A stretch of DNA of 64,000 bases from Croceibacterium_B sp035470785. Its GTDB lineage: Bacteria; Pseudomonadota; Alphaproteobacteria; Sphingomonadales; Sphingomonadaceae. A program made the translations under genes and the position numbers. The stretch covers positions 1 through 64,000 of the forward strand of contig DATIQN010000014.1 in assembly GCA_035470785.1 (NCBI GenBank), given 5' to 3'. Below are positions 42,247 to 50,330 of the stretch, in pieces. Position 1 is the first letter of the stretch, and every line of letters begins with the position of its first letter. The notes beneath the pieces are model-generated. The model had not been told where the DNA came from. It did not search any database and worked only from the letters and a program-made list of their open reading frames with translations.

Positions 42247-44229
42247 ATGTTCCGAAGTTTCCTAGCCGCCGGCGCGGCGGCGTGCGCGCTTTTGCCCGCG
42301 ATTGCCTTGGCCGATACGGCGGAAGAAGTCGCTGCGAAGCTGGGATCGCGGGAGTTCGTCCGCAGCATCGGTTTGTCGCCCGAGGGGAAACAGGCCGTCG
42401 TCGTCTCGCCCCTCAAGACTGGCGGCGAAACGGCATCTGTGATCAATTTCGCGACCGGTATCACGACGCCAATCCTCAGCTCCACTGGGGGAGACCAGTC
42501 GCTCGACGGCTGCAATTTCCTCCTCGAGGAGCGTGTTGTTTGCGCGGTCCTTTTCAACCGGGGAAGCACCCGCGACATCGACCAGGCCACGCGGCTGATC
42601 TCGCTGTCGCCCGACGGCAAGGACATGAAGCAACTCACCGCCAAATCGCGCATGAACACGTATTACCAATCGAGATACGGCGGCGGCATTGTCGACTACA
42701 ACGTGGCCGGCGATCCCAAGGCGATCCTGATGCAGTCATGGGTCGCGGCCGAGCGGCAGACGGGCTCGATCAGCAGTGGAACAGGAGAAGGTTTGGCGGT
42801 CGAGAAAGTAAACCTGCTGACCCTCAATCGAAAGACTGTTTTGGCCCCCAAGGAAAATGCGATCGACTACATAAGCGACGGATACGGCAATGTCCGGCTC
42901 ATGCAGACCCAGCATACGGACGAGCTTGGGGAAGCGACCCTGACCAGCAGCTTCTTCTATCGTCCAAAGAGCGGCGGCGGTTGGAAGCCGCTCAGCACAT
43001 TGGTAACCACGAGAGGCCAAATCAGGGGCTTTAACCCGGTTACCGTCGATAGCCAGGCCGACGTCGCGTACGGTTTCGATACGAACAATGGCTACAACTC
43101 ATTGTTCAAGATGTCTCTCGACGGCAGCGGGAAGGAAACGCTGGTGCTCGGGTCTAATGTTGCCGACATCGACAGCGTGATCGAGATTGGCCGCAGCCAG
43201 CGCCTAGTCGGCGCAAGCTATGTAACCGAGAAGCGCCACGTCGAATACCTCGATCCCGAACTTAAGACGCTTTCGGCGAAGCTCGCCAAAGCGCTCGGGC
43301 TCGACAATGAAGTCAGCATTATCGACTCAAGTGCAGACGAACAGAAACTGCTGATCTTGGCCGGCACAGACACCCAGCCAGGCAAGTTCTACGTCTACGA
43401 CAAGGGCACCTCCCAGCTCGGCTTGCTGCTGCCGGCGCGGCCCGAACTCGAAGGCATGCAGTTTGGGCAAATGAAGCCCATCACCTATCCCGCCGCGGAC
43501 GGGACAAAGATTCCGGCCTATCTCACTCTGCCGCCTGGCAGCGACGGCAAGAACCTTCCGGCGATCGTATTACCCCACGGCGGCCCCGATGCGCGCGACG
43601 TATGGGGTTTCGACTGGCTCGTGCAGTATTTTGCGGTGCGCGGATTTGCCGTGCTGCAACCCGAGTACCGGGGATCGTCAGGATACGGGAACGACTGGTT
43701 CAAAGGGAACGCCTTCCATTCATGGAAGGCCGCGATCGACGACATCAACGATGCCGGCCGTTGGCTCGAAAAATCCGGCGTTGCCGCACCGGGCAAGATC
43801 GCCATCTTCGGCTGGTCGTATGGCGGCTATGCCGCATTGGAGTCGGCGGTTGTGGATCCGGACTTGTTCAAGGCGGTCGTGGCTGTCGCGCCAGTGACCG
43901 ATCTCGACGCGCTGCGCGCCGAGCACCTCGGCTACGATTACAAGTATGTCGACGCGCAAATCGGCAACGGGCCCTACATCGCGGAAGCCTCTCCTGCGCG
44001 CCATGCCGATCGCTTTAAGGTGCCGGTGCTGCTGGTCCACGGCGATACTGACACCAATGTCGGCGTCAGGGAGTCTCGGCTGATGAACGACAGGCTGAAG
44101 GCCGCGGGCAAGCAGGTTCGATATATCGAATTCAAGGGCCTCACCCACCAGCTCGACGACGCGTCCGCACGTGCGCAGATGCTCGTCGCCGCGGAAAAGA
44201 CCATCCGCCAGGGAATGGGGTTGAACTGA
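42247..44229 (+). CDS. secreted S9 family peptidase (prolyl oligopeptidase type)
   Basis: A 660-residue serine peptidase. A signal peptide (residues 1 to about 22, MFRSFLAAGAAACALLP then ALA) targets it to the periplasm. An N-terminal beta-propeller-like region leads to an alpha/beta hydrolase domain. The catalytic triad can be read as Ser524 in GWSYGGY, Asp602 in HGDTDTNV and His634 in GLTHQLD. This is the acylaminoacyl peptidase/S9C pattern frequent in sphingomonads. The frame is open 19 codons upstream but ATG 42247 starts the signal peptide. Codon use is a little less GC-rich in the propeller part. Confidence 0.93.
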   Translation: MFRSFLAAGAAACALLPAIALADTAEEVAAKLGSREFVRSIGLSPEGKQAVVVSPLKTGGETASVINFATGITTPILSSTGGDQSLDGCNFLLEERVVCAVLFNRGSTRDIDQATRLISLSPDGKDMKQLTAKSRMNTYYQSRYGGGIVDYNVAGDPKAILMQSWVAAERQTGSISSGTGEGLAVEKVNLLTLNRKTVLAPKENAIDYISDGYGNVRLMQTQHTDELGEATLTSSFFYRPKSGGGWKPLSTLVTTRGQIRGFNPVTVDSQADVAYGFDTNNGYNSLFKMSLDGSGKETLVLGSNVADIDSVIEIGRSQRLVGASYVTEKRHVEYLDPELKTLSAKLAKALGLDNEVSIIDSSADEQKLLILAGTDTQPGKFYVYDKGTSQLGLLLPARPELEGMQFGQMKPITYPAADGTKIPAYLTLPPGSDGKNLPAIVLPHGGPDARDVWGFDWLVQYFAVRGFAVLQPEYRGSSGYGNDWFKGNAFHSWKAAIDDINDAGRWLEKSGVAAPGKIAIFGWSYGGYAALESAVVDPDLFKAVVAVAPVTDLDALRAEHLGYDYKYVDAQIGNGPYIAEASPARHADRFKVPVLLVHGDTDTNVGVRESRLMNDRLKAAGKQVRYIEFKGLTHQLDDASARAQMLVAAEKTIRQGMGLN

Positions 44230-44348
44230 CGGACGCCAAATGGCGACCTCTAGCGGGTGTCGCCGATGGGCCTTGCCGATGCCGCCCATTAAAGGGCTGA
44301 GAGCTCAGGAGCTAAAACGGCGGGAAGGGTCGCGCGGCTAAACGACCG

Positions 44349-44669
44349 TTATTGACGCACCGATCCTGTCTGCTGCTGTCGCATGCGGTTTAAGTCATCC
44401 AGCTGGGCCTGACCCCGCTCGGCATTTTCGTCGATTTCTGCCTGGGTGCGGCAGACCCGCACCGGGGTAATGCTCCCGGTCGGCATTTCACGATGACAGA
44501 TCTTGCGCTCGGGCTTGTTCTTGTCGGCCTTTCCTGCCGCGGCGTCCTTGCCGCTCGGAGCGGAAGCGGAGACGGTTGCCGGTGCTGCACCGCCGGATTC
44601 GGCAGCCGCGAGCGGTTGAAAGCTCGCAAGGGCAGCCATCGCGGGCGCCAGCCCGAAGCGAATTTTCAT
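44349..44669 (-). CDS. small secreted protein, two-cysteine CR..TGS family (copy 1)
   Basis: A 106-residue protein with a signal peptide (residues 1 to about 22, ending LAAA). After a linker rich in Ala, Ser and Lys, a conserved block reads KICHREMPTGSITPVRVCRTQAEIDE, shortened here as KICHREMPTGS then RVCRTQAEIDE. The gene at 45619 has the same block (KVCRTETVTGS, then RRICLTQAQWDE), so the two are paralogs. Two conserved cysteines could form a disulfide in the periplasm. Function unknown. It lies downstream of rpsD, past the rpsD terminator. Confidence 0.72.
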   Translation of the reverse strand: MKIRFGLAPAMAALASFQPLAAAESGGAAPATVSASAPSGKDAAAGKADKNKPERKICHREMPTGSITPVRVCRTQAEIDENAERGQAQLDDLNRMRQQQTGSVRQ

Positions 44670-44786
44670 AATGACGATTCCCCAATCTGCCGAGAATTTT
44701 CGGCTTGAAATCAGTTCAATAATCGCTGGCTACCCTTCCGTCGAGACGGATTCTGTCGCTCGAAGAGGGAGAAGTGGCCGCTCAAA

Positions 44787-44818
44787 CGAAAAGGGCGACC
44801 CAGTCGGGTCGCCCTCTT
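44787..44818 (-). terminator. intrinsic terminator after rpsD
   Basis: A perfect 10-base-pair stem AGGGCGACCC / GGGTCGCCCT (44792-44801 and 44806-44815, loop of four) is followed on the minus strand by TTTTCGTTT. It begins 24 bases after the rpsD stop codon. Confidence 0.85.
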
Positions 44819-44838
44819 GTGTTCCAAATTCCGGTGAA

Positions 44839-45453
44839 TCAGCGCGAGTAGAACTCGACGACCAGGTTCGGTTCCATCGTGACTGGGTATGGCACTTCGT
44901 CGAGCGTCGGAATGCGCGACAGGGTGACCTTGTCGGTGCCGTCGGTCGCGACGTATTCGGGGATGTCGCGCTCGGGCAGGCCCTGCGCCTCGGCCACCAG
45001 CGCCATGTCCTTGGCCCTGTCGCCAAGGCTAATCACATCGCCCAGCGACACGCGGCGGCTGGCGATGTTGCACTTCACCCCGTTCACGCGAACGTGGCCG
45101 TGGCTGACGAGCTGGCGGGCGGAGAAGATCGTCGGCGCGAACTTGGCGCGGTAGACGACCATGTCGAGCCGGCGCTCGAGCAAGCCGATCAGATTCTGAC
45201 CGGTGTCGCCCTTCATGCGGCTGGCTTCCTGGTAAGTCGCCTTGAACTGCTTCTCGGTGACGTCGCCGTAATAGCCTTTGAGCTTCTGCTTGGCGCGCAG
45301 CTGCAGGCCAAAGTCGCTCATCTTGCCCTTGCGGCGCTGGCCATGTTGGCCGGGGCCGTAGGAGCGGCGGTTTACGGGAGAATTCGGACGGCCCCAGATG
45401 TTCTCGCCCATCCGGCGGTCGAGTTTGTACTTGGCGCTTTTGCGCTTCGACAT
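44839..45453 (-). CDS. rpsD: 30S ribosomal protein S4
   Basis: A 204-residue primary rRNA-binding protein of the small subunit that nucleates 30S assembly at the 16S 5' domain. The N-terminal SKRKSAKYKLDRRMGENIWG start, the RRSYGPGQHGQRR segment, and the S4 RNA-binding domain (RLDMVVYRAKFAPTIFSARQLVSHGHVRVNG, quoted here in parts as RLDMVVYRAKF and QLVSHGHVRVNG) are clear. It stands alone outside the alpha operon, as is usual in alphaproteobacteria, and has its own terminator. S4 is a known autoregulator in other bacteria; no leader structure is claimed here. Confidence 0.97.
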   Translation of the reverse strand: MSKRKSAKYKLDRRMGENIWGRPNSPVNRRSYGPGQHGQRRKGKMSDFGLQLRAKQKLKGYYGDVTEKQFKATYQEASRMKGDTGQNLIGLLERRLDMVVYRAKFAPTIFSARQLVSHGHVRVNGVKCNIASRRVSLGDVISLGDRAKDMALVAEAQGLPERDIPEYVATDGTDKVTLSRIPTLDEVPYPVTMEPNLVVEFYSR

Positions 45454-45618
45454 GTTGTCGATCCTTCAACTTGCTGTCGCTATCCCATTAATAGCGCTTC
45501 AACCCGGCATCGCACCGCTGGAGCTATTCTCCAGCGCGGCCACCGCTTCACCGGGGTACGGGGCCAATCGCGAACGGCGCGGGTAGACGTCACCACGCAG
45601 CAAGTCAATCGGGAAGGA

Positions 45619-45915
45619 TCAGAGCCCGGCGGTGTTGTTGGCGCCATTGGCGCTGCCGCTGTCGCCTCCGAGATTCTCGGACCGGTTAAGGTTGTTGAGG
45701 TCCTTCCTGGTATTCGCCGCCATCTCATCCCATTGAGCTTGCGTCAGGCAGATCCGGCGTTTGGCTACCAGCGAGCCAGTCACGGTTTCCGTGCGGCAGA
45801 CCTTCTTTTCCTGAACCGGCGCGGCCGTGCCGTTATCCTTGGCCTTTTCGTCGGCCAGCGCCGGCGCCGAAACAGCGACTGCAAGCGCGGCGGCCAGCAA
45901 AACCTTGAACGTCAT
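45619..45915 (-). CDS. small secreted protein, two-cysteine CR..TGS family (copy 2)
   Basis: A 98-residue exported protein with a signal peptide (residues 1 to about 21, ending ALA). The mature part carries KKVCRTETVTGSLVAKRR then ICLTQAQWDEMA and a DLNNLNR segment, matching the paralog at 44349 (KICHREMPTGS, RVCRTQAEIDE, DLNRM). The tail is Gly/Asn-rich. The start at ATG 45915 has GGAGAG upstream and begins the signal peptide. The two paralogs flank rpsD. Function unknown. Confidence 0.73.
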   Translation of the reverse strand: MTFKVLLAAALAVAVSAPALADEKAKDNGTAAPVQEKKVCRTETVTGSLVAKRRICLTQAQWDEMAANTRKDLNNLNRSENLGGDSGSANGANNTAGL

Positions 45916-46053
45916 TCCATCTCTCCTGACAATTCGGTCCATTTAGGGATCGGCAGGCGGTCGCTAACCTCGCCAAGTTCGCACCGGAAGTTAATCACTG
46001 CTGCAAAAAATGCAAACAGCGTACAAAACATTACAAAGATTAACGATCGAGGA

Positions 46054-46779
46054 TTAGCGCTCGCGCCTGCCCAGCGCGCTCAGGACCCCTCGCAGTGTGC
46101 GCACTTCAAGGTGATTCCAGCCCGGCTTGGTCAGCACTCCGCGCAAGGTGCGCCGGTTCACCTCGGCTCTCCCCGGTGGCAGGAAATAGCCCTTGGGTCC
46201 GAGCAGTTCCTCGAAATGGGCAATCAGGCCCTCGAGCTCTTCCTGTGGTGCGGGCGGCAGCAGTTCTTCGAGCGGTGGTTGCGCAAGTGCGCGATGCTTG
46301 GACCACTCGTAAGCCACGAGGATCACCGCTTGGGCCAGGTTGAGCGATCCGAACTCCGGGTTGATCGGCACTGTCACGATGGCCCGCGCGAGCGCGACAT
46401 CATCGGTCTCCAGCCCCGAACGCTCCGGTCCGAACAGGATCGCGCTGCGACCGGGCTGCCCGATAATCTCATTAGCCGCGGCTTCAGGGGTCAGGACCGG
46501 CTTGGTTACTCCGCGCTTCCTGACCGTACTGGCATATACATGCGCGCAATCCGCCACGGCGGCGGCCGTATCGTTGTAAACCTGTGCGTGGGCCAAGACA
46601 GCGTCCGCCCCGCTCGCGGCCGGACCTGCAGCGGGATTGGGCCACCCGTCGCGCGGAGCGACGAGACGCATCTCGGTGAGCCCGAAGTTGAGCATCGCGC
46701 GCGCCGCCTTGCCGATGTTCTCGCCGAGCTGCGGGCGGACAAGCACGATGACCGGCGGGTCAGCCTTCGCTGCCGGCAT
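46054..46779 (-). CDS. trmJ: tRNA (cytidine/uridine-2'-O-)-methyltransferase TrmJ-like
   Basis: A 241-residue SPOUT-class methyltransferase, group 1 of the TrmH family. The N-terminal VRPQLGENIGKAARAMLNFGL segment, ILFGPERSGLETDDV, and INPEFGSLNLAQAVILVAYE form the knotted SAM site, and a C-terminal helical extension is typical of TrmJ (2'-O-methylation of residue 32 in tRNA). The ATG at 46779 overlaps nrdR by 20 bases; a TTG at 46797 would add six residues. Confidence 0.88.
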   Translation of the reverse strand: MPAAKADPPVIVLVRPQLGENIGKAARAMLNFGLTEMRLVAPRDGWPNPAAGPAASGADAVLAHAQVYNDTAAAVADCAHVYASTVRKRGVTKPVLTPEAAANEIIGQPGRSAILFGPERSGLETDDVALARAIVTVPINPEFGSLNLAQAVILVAYEWSKHRALAQPPLEELLPPAPQEELEGLIAHFEELLGPKGYFLPPGRAEVNRRTLRGVLTKPGWNHLEVRTLRGVLSALGRRER

Positions 46780-47224
46780 CGCGCACCGTACTGGCAAATT
46801 CCTCGAAATCGCGCGCCTCGCCGAAGTCGCGATAGACGCTGGCGAAGCGGATGTAGGCGACTGAATCGAGCTGGCGCAGGCCGTCCATCACCATCTCGCC
46901 GATCCGCGCCGAAGCGATCTCGCTTTCGCCGATCGTCTCGATCTGGCGCTGGATGCCCGAGACGAGCTGGTCGATCCGCTCCTGCTCTATCGCGCGCTTG
47001 CGGCAGGCGAGCGCCACCGATTGCTCGATCTTGCCGCGCTCGAACGGTTCGCGCTTGCCGTCGCTCTTGATCACGACGATCTCGCGCAGTTGGACACGCT
47101 CGAAGGTCGTGAAGCGGGCGCCGCAGCTTTCGCACTGGCGGCGGCGACGGATCGCCGTGTTGTCCTCGGTCGGGCGTGAATCCTTTACCTGACTGTCGTC
47201 ATGCGCACAGAAGGGACACCGCAT
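46760..47224 (-). CDS. nrdR: transcriptional repressor NrdR
   Basis: A 154-residue ATP/dATP-sensing repressor of ribonucleotide reductase genes. The N-terminal zinc ribbon is visible as CPFC at residues 3-6 and CESC at residues 31-34, with RRRRQCESCGARFTTFER. The ATP-cone domain follows (VIKSDGKREPFERGKIEQSV, then LDSVAYIRFASVYRDF). It lies in the minus-strand series rpiB, glyA, small membrane gene, nrdR, trmJ; glyA-nrdR linkage is common in alphaproteobacteria. Confidence 0.96.
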   Translation of the reverse strand: MRCPFCAHDDSQVKDSRPTEDNTAIRRRRQCESCGARFTTFERVQLREIVVIKSDGKREPFERGKIEQSVALACRKRAIEQERIDQLVSGIQRQIETIGESEIASARIGEMVMDGLRQLDSVAYIRFASVYRDFGEARDFEEFASTVRDAGSEG

Positions 47225-47238
47225 CGAAGGTCATCGCC

Positions 47239-47454
47239 TCAGGGGCGAACGCGCTTGTAAAGCATGAAACCCGCGCCGGCGAGGAGCCCGATTGGCCAGG
47301 TGATCACCGGAAGCACCCCAGCGGCAACCGCGCCGACGGCGGCGCCGATCAGCACTGGCTTGGTCGAAGGATGGTGCATCCCTTCCTTGGCCATGCCCAT
47401 GATCTCTTCGCGCATGTCGTCGACCAAGTCGGGCTCGTCGTGGGGCTCGGTCAT
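47239..47454 (-). CDS. small membrane protein between glyA and nrdR, hypothetical
   Basis: A 71-residue protein with an acidic N-terminus (about residues 1-30, including DEPDLVDDMREEIMG) and one or two short Gly/Ala/Val-rich helices (about residues 33-65) ending in LYKRVRP. It begins four bases after the glyA stop and ends 14 bases before nrdR, so it is part of that transcript. No family is recognised. Confidence 0.7.
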   Translation of the reverse strand: MTEPHDEPDLVDDMREEIMGMAKEGMHHPSTKPVLIGAAVGAVAAGVLPVITWPIGLLAGAGFMLYKRVRP

Positions 47455-47458
47455 CGGC

Positions 47459-48778
47459 TTATCTCCCGGGATAAACGGGGAAGGCAGCGCACAGCTCGCC
47501 CACCCGGCGGCGGACGCTCTCTTCTATCTGAGCATCGCCCTCGTCGCCATTCTTCGCAAGTCCGTCGACGACTTCTGCAATCAGTCTGCCGATTTTACGG
47601 AACTCGGCGGGGCCGAATCCGCGGGTCGTGCCCGCCGGCGTTCCGAGGCGCACGCCCGAGGTGACGAAGGGGCTCTTCGTATCGAACGGGATGCCGTTCT
47701 TGTTGCAGGTGAGGTAGGCGCGATCGAGGCCCTTTTCGGCGGCCTTGCCGGTCACGTCATTCGGCGTGAGATCGACCAGCATCAGGTGATTGTCGGTTCC
47801 GCCCGAGACGATCCGCAGGCCCGATTCCTCAAGGCTCGCGGCGAGCGCCTTGGCGTTCTCTACCACGCTGGCGGCATAAGCCTTGAATTCGGGCCGGAGC
47901 GCTTCGCCGAACGCGACCGCCTTGGCGGCGATAACGTGGACGAGCGGGCCGCCCTGGAGGCCCGGGAACACCGCCATGTTGAGCGGTTTGCTAAGTTCCT
48001 CGTCATTCCACAGGATCACGCCCGAGCGCGGGCCGCGCAGGCTCTTGTGAGTGGTGGTCGTGACCACGTGCGCGTGGGGGAAGGGCGAGGGGTGCACGCC
48101 GCCGGCGACGAGGCCGGAAAAGTGCGACATGTCGGCCAGCAGGTAAGCGCCGACCTCGTCGGCGATCTCGCGGAACGCAGCGAAATCCCAATGGCGTGGG
48201 TAGGCGGTGGCGCCCGCGATGACCAGCTTGGGCTTGTGCTCATGCGCGAGGCGGCGGATCTCATCCATGTCGAGCCGCTGGTCCTCGCGCCGCACGCCAT
48301 AGGGAACGGCGTTGAACCATTTGCCGCTCATGTTCACCGGTGAGCCGTGAGTCAGGTGCCCGCCTGCCGAGAGGTTGAGTCCCATGAAGGTGTCGCCGGG
48401 ATTGAGCAGCGCGAAGAAGACCGCCTGGTTCATCTGGCTGCCCGAGTTGGGCTGGACGTTGGCGAATTCGCAGCCGAACAGCGCCTTGGCGCGTTCGATG
48501 GCGAGAGTCTCGACCACGTCGGCATATTCGCAGCCACCGTAGTAACGGCGTCCCGGGTAGCCCTCGGCATACTTGTTGGTAAACACCGATCCGGTCGCCT
48601 CGAGCACCGCCTTGCTGGCAATGTTCTCGCTGGCGATTAGCTCGATCCGGTCGCGCTGGCGGCCGAGCTCATTGCGCACGGCGGCAAACACCTCGGGGTC
48701 GGCTTCGGAAAGGCTGTCATGCCAGAAATGATTGAGCGCGTCGGTGAGATCGGGCTGCGGCGCGTTGGCGGTGGTCAT
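47459..48778 (-). CDS. glyA: serine hydroxymethyltransferase
   Basis: A 439-residue PLP enzyme that interconverts serine and glycine, feeding one-carbon units to folate. The PLP lysine is in VVTTTTHKSLRGPRSG, and SENIASKAVLEATGSVFTNKYAEGYPG gives the family N-terminal core (read as two segments, SENIASKAVLEATGS and NKYAEGYPGRRYYGG). The frame is open 17 codons upstream into rpiB; ATG 48778 is the typical start. It lies four bases after the rpiB stop. Confidence 0.96.
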   Translation of the reverse strand: MTTANAPQPDLTDALNHFWHDSLSEADPEVFAAVRNELGRQRDRIELIASENIASKAVLEATGSVFTNKYAEGYPGRRYYGGCEYADVVETLAIERAKALFGCEFANVQPNSGSQMNQAVFFALLNPGDTFMGLNLSAGGHLTHGSPVNMSGKWFNAVPYGVRREDQRLDMDEIRRLAHEHKPKLVIAGATAYPRHWDFAAFREIADEVGAYLLADMSHFSGLVAGGVHPSPFPHAHVVTTTTHKSLRGPRSGVILWNDEELSKPLNMAVFPGLQGGPLVHVIAAKAVAFGEALRPEFKAYAASVVENAKALAASLEESGLRIVSGGTDNHLMLVDLTPNDVTGKAAEKGLDRAYLTCNKNGIPFDTKSPFVTSGVRLGTPAGTTRGFGPAEFRKIGRLIAEVVDGLAKNGDEGDAQIEESVRRRVGELCAAFPVYPGR

Positions 48779-48782
48779 GAAG

Positions 48783-49226
48783 TCAGGCGTCCTGCGGGGT
48801 CTTGGAGAGCTTGTCGACGCGGTGCGCATGGCGGCCGCCTTCGAATTCGGTGGTGAGGAAAGCGGTCACGCACGCGCGGGCCATCTCCGGCCCGATCAGC
48901 CGTGCGCCCATGGCGATCGCGTTGGCATCGTTGTGCGAGCGGCACAGCCTGGCCGAGAGCGGCTCGGACACCAGCGCGCAGCGGACTTTGGGGTTACGGT
49001 TCGCGGCGATGGAAATACCGATACCCGAGCCGCACAGCGCGATCCCGCGCTCGGCCGCGCCCGAGGCAATCGTCTCGGCCAGCTTGTAGCCGTAGTCGGG
49101 GTAGTCGACGCTTTCGGGGCCGTACGGGCCGAGATCGGCGACCTCGTGGCCTTGCTCGCCGAGCCACTGGACGAGGTCGGCTTTCATCTCGAGCGCCGCG
49201 TGGTCGGAGGCGATGGCGATCTTCAT
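48783..49226 (-). CDS. rpiB: ribose-5-phosphate isomerase B
   Basis: A 147-residue isomerase (RpiB/LacAB family) of the pentose phosphate pathway. The start MKIAIASDHAALEMK, then LCGSGIGISIAANRN with the catalytic cysteine, and LCRSHNDANAIAMGARL are diagnostic. The frame is open 12 codons upstream, but ATG 49226 begins the conserved strand. It leads the rpiB-glyA-nrdR series and diverges from the aldo/keto reductase gene at 49326, with 99 bases between starts. Confidence 0.95.
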   Translation of the reverse strand: MKIAIASDHAALEMKADLVQWLGEQGHEVADLGPYGPESVDYPDYGYKLAETIASGAAERGIALCGSGIGISIAANRNPKVRCALVSEPLSARLCRSHNDANAIAMGARLIGPEMARACVTAFLTTEFEGGRHAHRVDKLSKTPQDA

Positions 49227-49325
49227 GGGCCGCACATAAGCACTCGGGAGCCGCGGTGCCACCGCAAATGGGCTTTGTCCCCGGCGAGGTCAGCTATAGG
49301 CGTGGGAATCGAAGGAGAGTCGGTC

Positions 49326-50330
49326 ATGGACTATCGCTACCTCGGACGAAGCGCCCTCAAGGTCTCGCCGCTGTGCCTCGGCACGATGATGTTCGGCGGG
49401 GCGACCGACGAGCCGATCGCCAAGCGCATCCTCGACAAGGCGCGCGGGCAGGGGATCAACTTCCTCGACGCGGCCGACCTTTACAACGGCGGCGCGTGCG
49501 AGGAAGTCGTCGGCCGCTCAATCAAGGATAATCGCCACCACTGGGTCGTCGCGACAAAGTTCGGCTACAACAGCAGCGGAAAGCCGAACGAGGGCGGACA
49601 ATCGCGCAAGTGGATATTCCAGGACGTTCACGACAGCCTGCGCCGCCTCGGTACCGACTTTATCGACGTGCTCTATTTTCATCGGTCGGAAAATGACGCC
49701 CCGTTCGAAGAGCCGCTGCGGGCGATCAAGGACCTGATGGCGCAAGGCAAGGTGCGCTACTACGGGGTGTCGAACTTCAAGGCCTGGCGGATCATGGAAG
49801 TCTGCCGCGTTGCCGACCAGCTCGGCATGGACCGGCCCGTCGTCAGCCAGCCGCTGTACAACATCGTCGACCGCCTGGCCGAAGTCGAGCAACTCTCCGC
49901 TGCCGGCCATTGCGGGATAGGCATCGCGCCATACAGCCCGCTCGCCCGCGGCGTCCTGAGCGGCAAGTACGATCCCGGCGCAGCGCCGCCGGTGGACTCC
50001 CGCGCCGGCCGCAACGACGTGCGCATCCTGCAGACGGAGTGGCGGTCGGAGTCGCTCGAGATCGCCCGCAAGGTCGCCGAACGCGCGAAGGCCAGGGGCC
50101 TGTCGACCGTCGCTTTCGCCATCGCTTGGGTGATGCGCAACCGCTTCGTCACAGCGCCGATCGTCGGCCCGCGGACCGAAGAGCAGTGGGACGCCTACGT
50201 TCCCGCAATCGAAGCAGCGCTTGATGCCGATGATGAGGCGTTTATCGATAGCCTCGTTCCGCCGGGCCACGCTTCGACACCAGGCTACACTGATCCTGCC
50301 TATCCGATCGAAGGCCGGCAAGTGCGCTAG
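49326..50330 (+). CDS. aldo/keto reductase
   Basis: A 334-residue NADPH-dependent oxidoreductase of the AKR superfamily. The catalytic tetrad can be read: Asp in NFLDAADLYNGG, Tyr five residues later, Lys in VVATKFGYN, and His in VLYFHRSEND. The C-terminal cofactor segment (TVAFAIAWVMRN, then APIVGPRTEEQW) is typical. The physiological substrate cannot be told. The ATG at 49326 is preceded by AAGGAGAG. Its TAG stop overlaps that of the convergent MFS gene (shared CTAG). Confidence 0.92.
   Translation: MDYRYLGRSALKVSPLCLGTMMFGGATDEPIAKRILDKARGQGINFLDAADLYNGGACEEVVGRSIKDNRHHWVVATKFGYNSSGKPNEGGQSRKWIFQDVHDSLRRLGTDFIDVLYFHRSENDAPFEEPLRAIKDLMAQGKVRYYGVSNFKAWRIMEVCRVADQLGMDRPVVSQPLYNIVDRLAEVEQLSAAGHCGIGIAPYSPLARGVLSGKYDPGAAPPVDSRAGRNDVRILQTEWRSESLEIARKVAERAKARGLSTVAFAIAWVMRNRFVTAPIVGPRTEEQWDAYVPAIEAALDADDEAFIDSLVPPGHASTPGYTDPAYPIEGRQVR

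Noticed and set aside
45519..45537. Hairpin GCTGGAG/CTCCAGC upstream of rpsD as an S4 autoregulatory leader
   Set aside because: The stem is short, its place in a transcript is not clear, and no conserved S4 leader features can be read.
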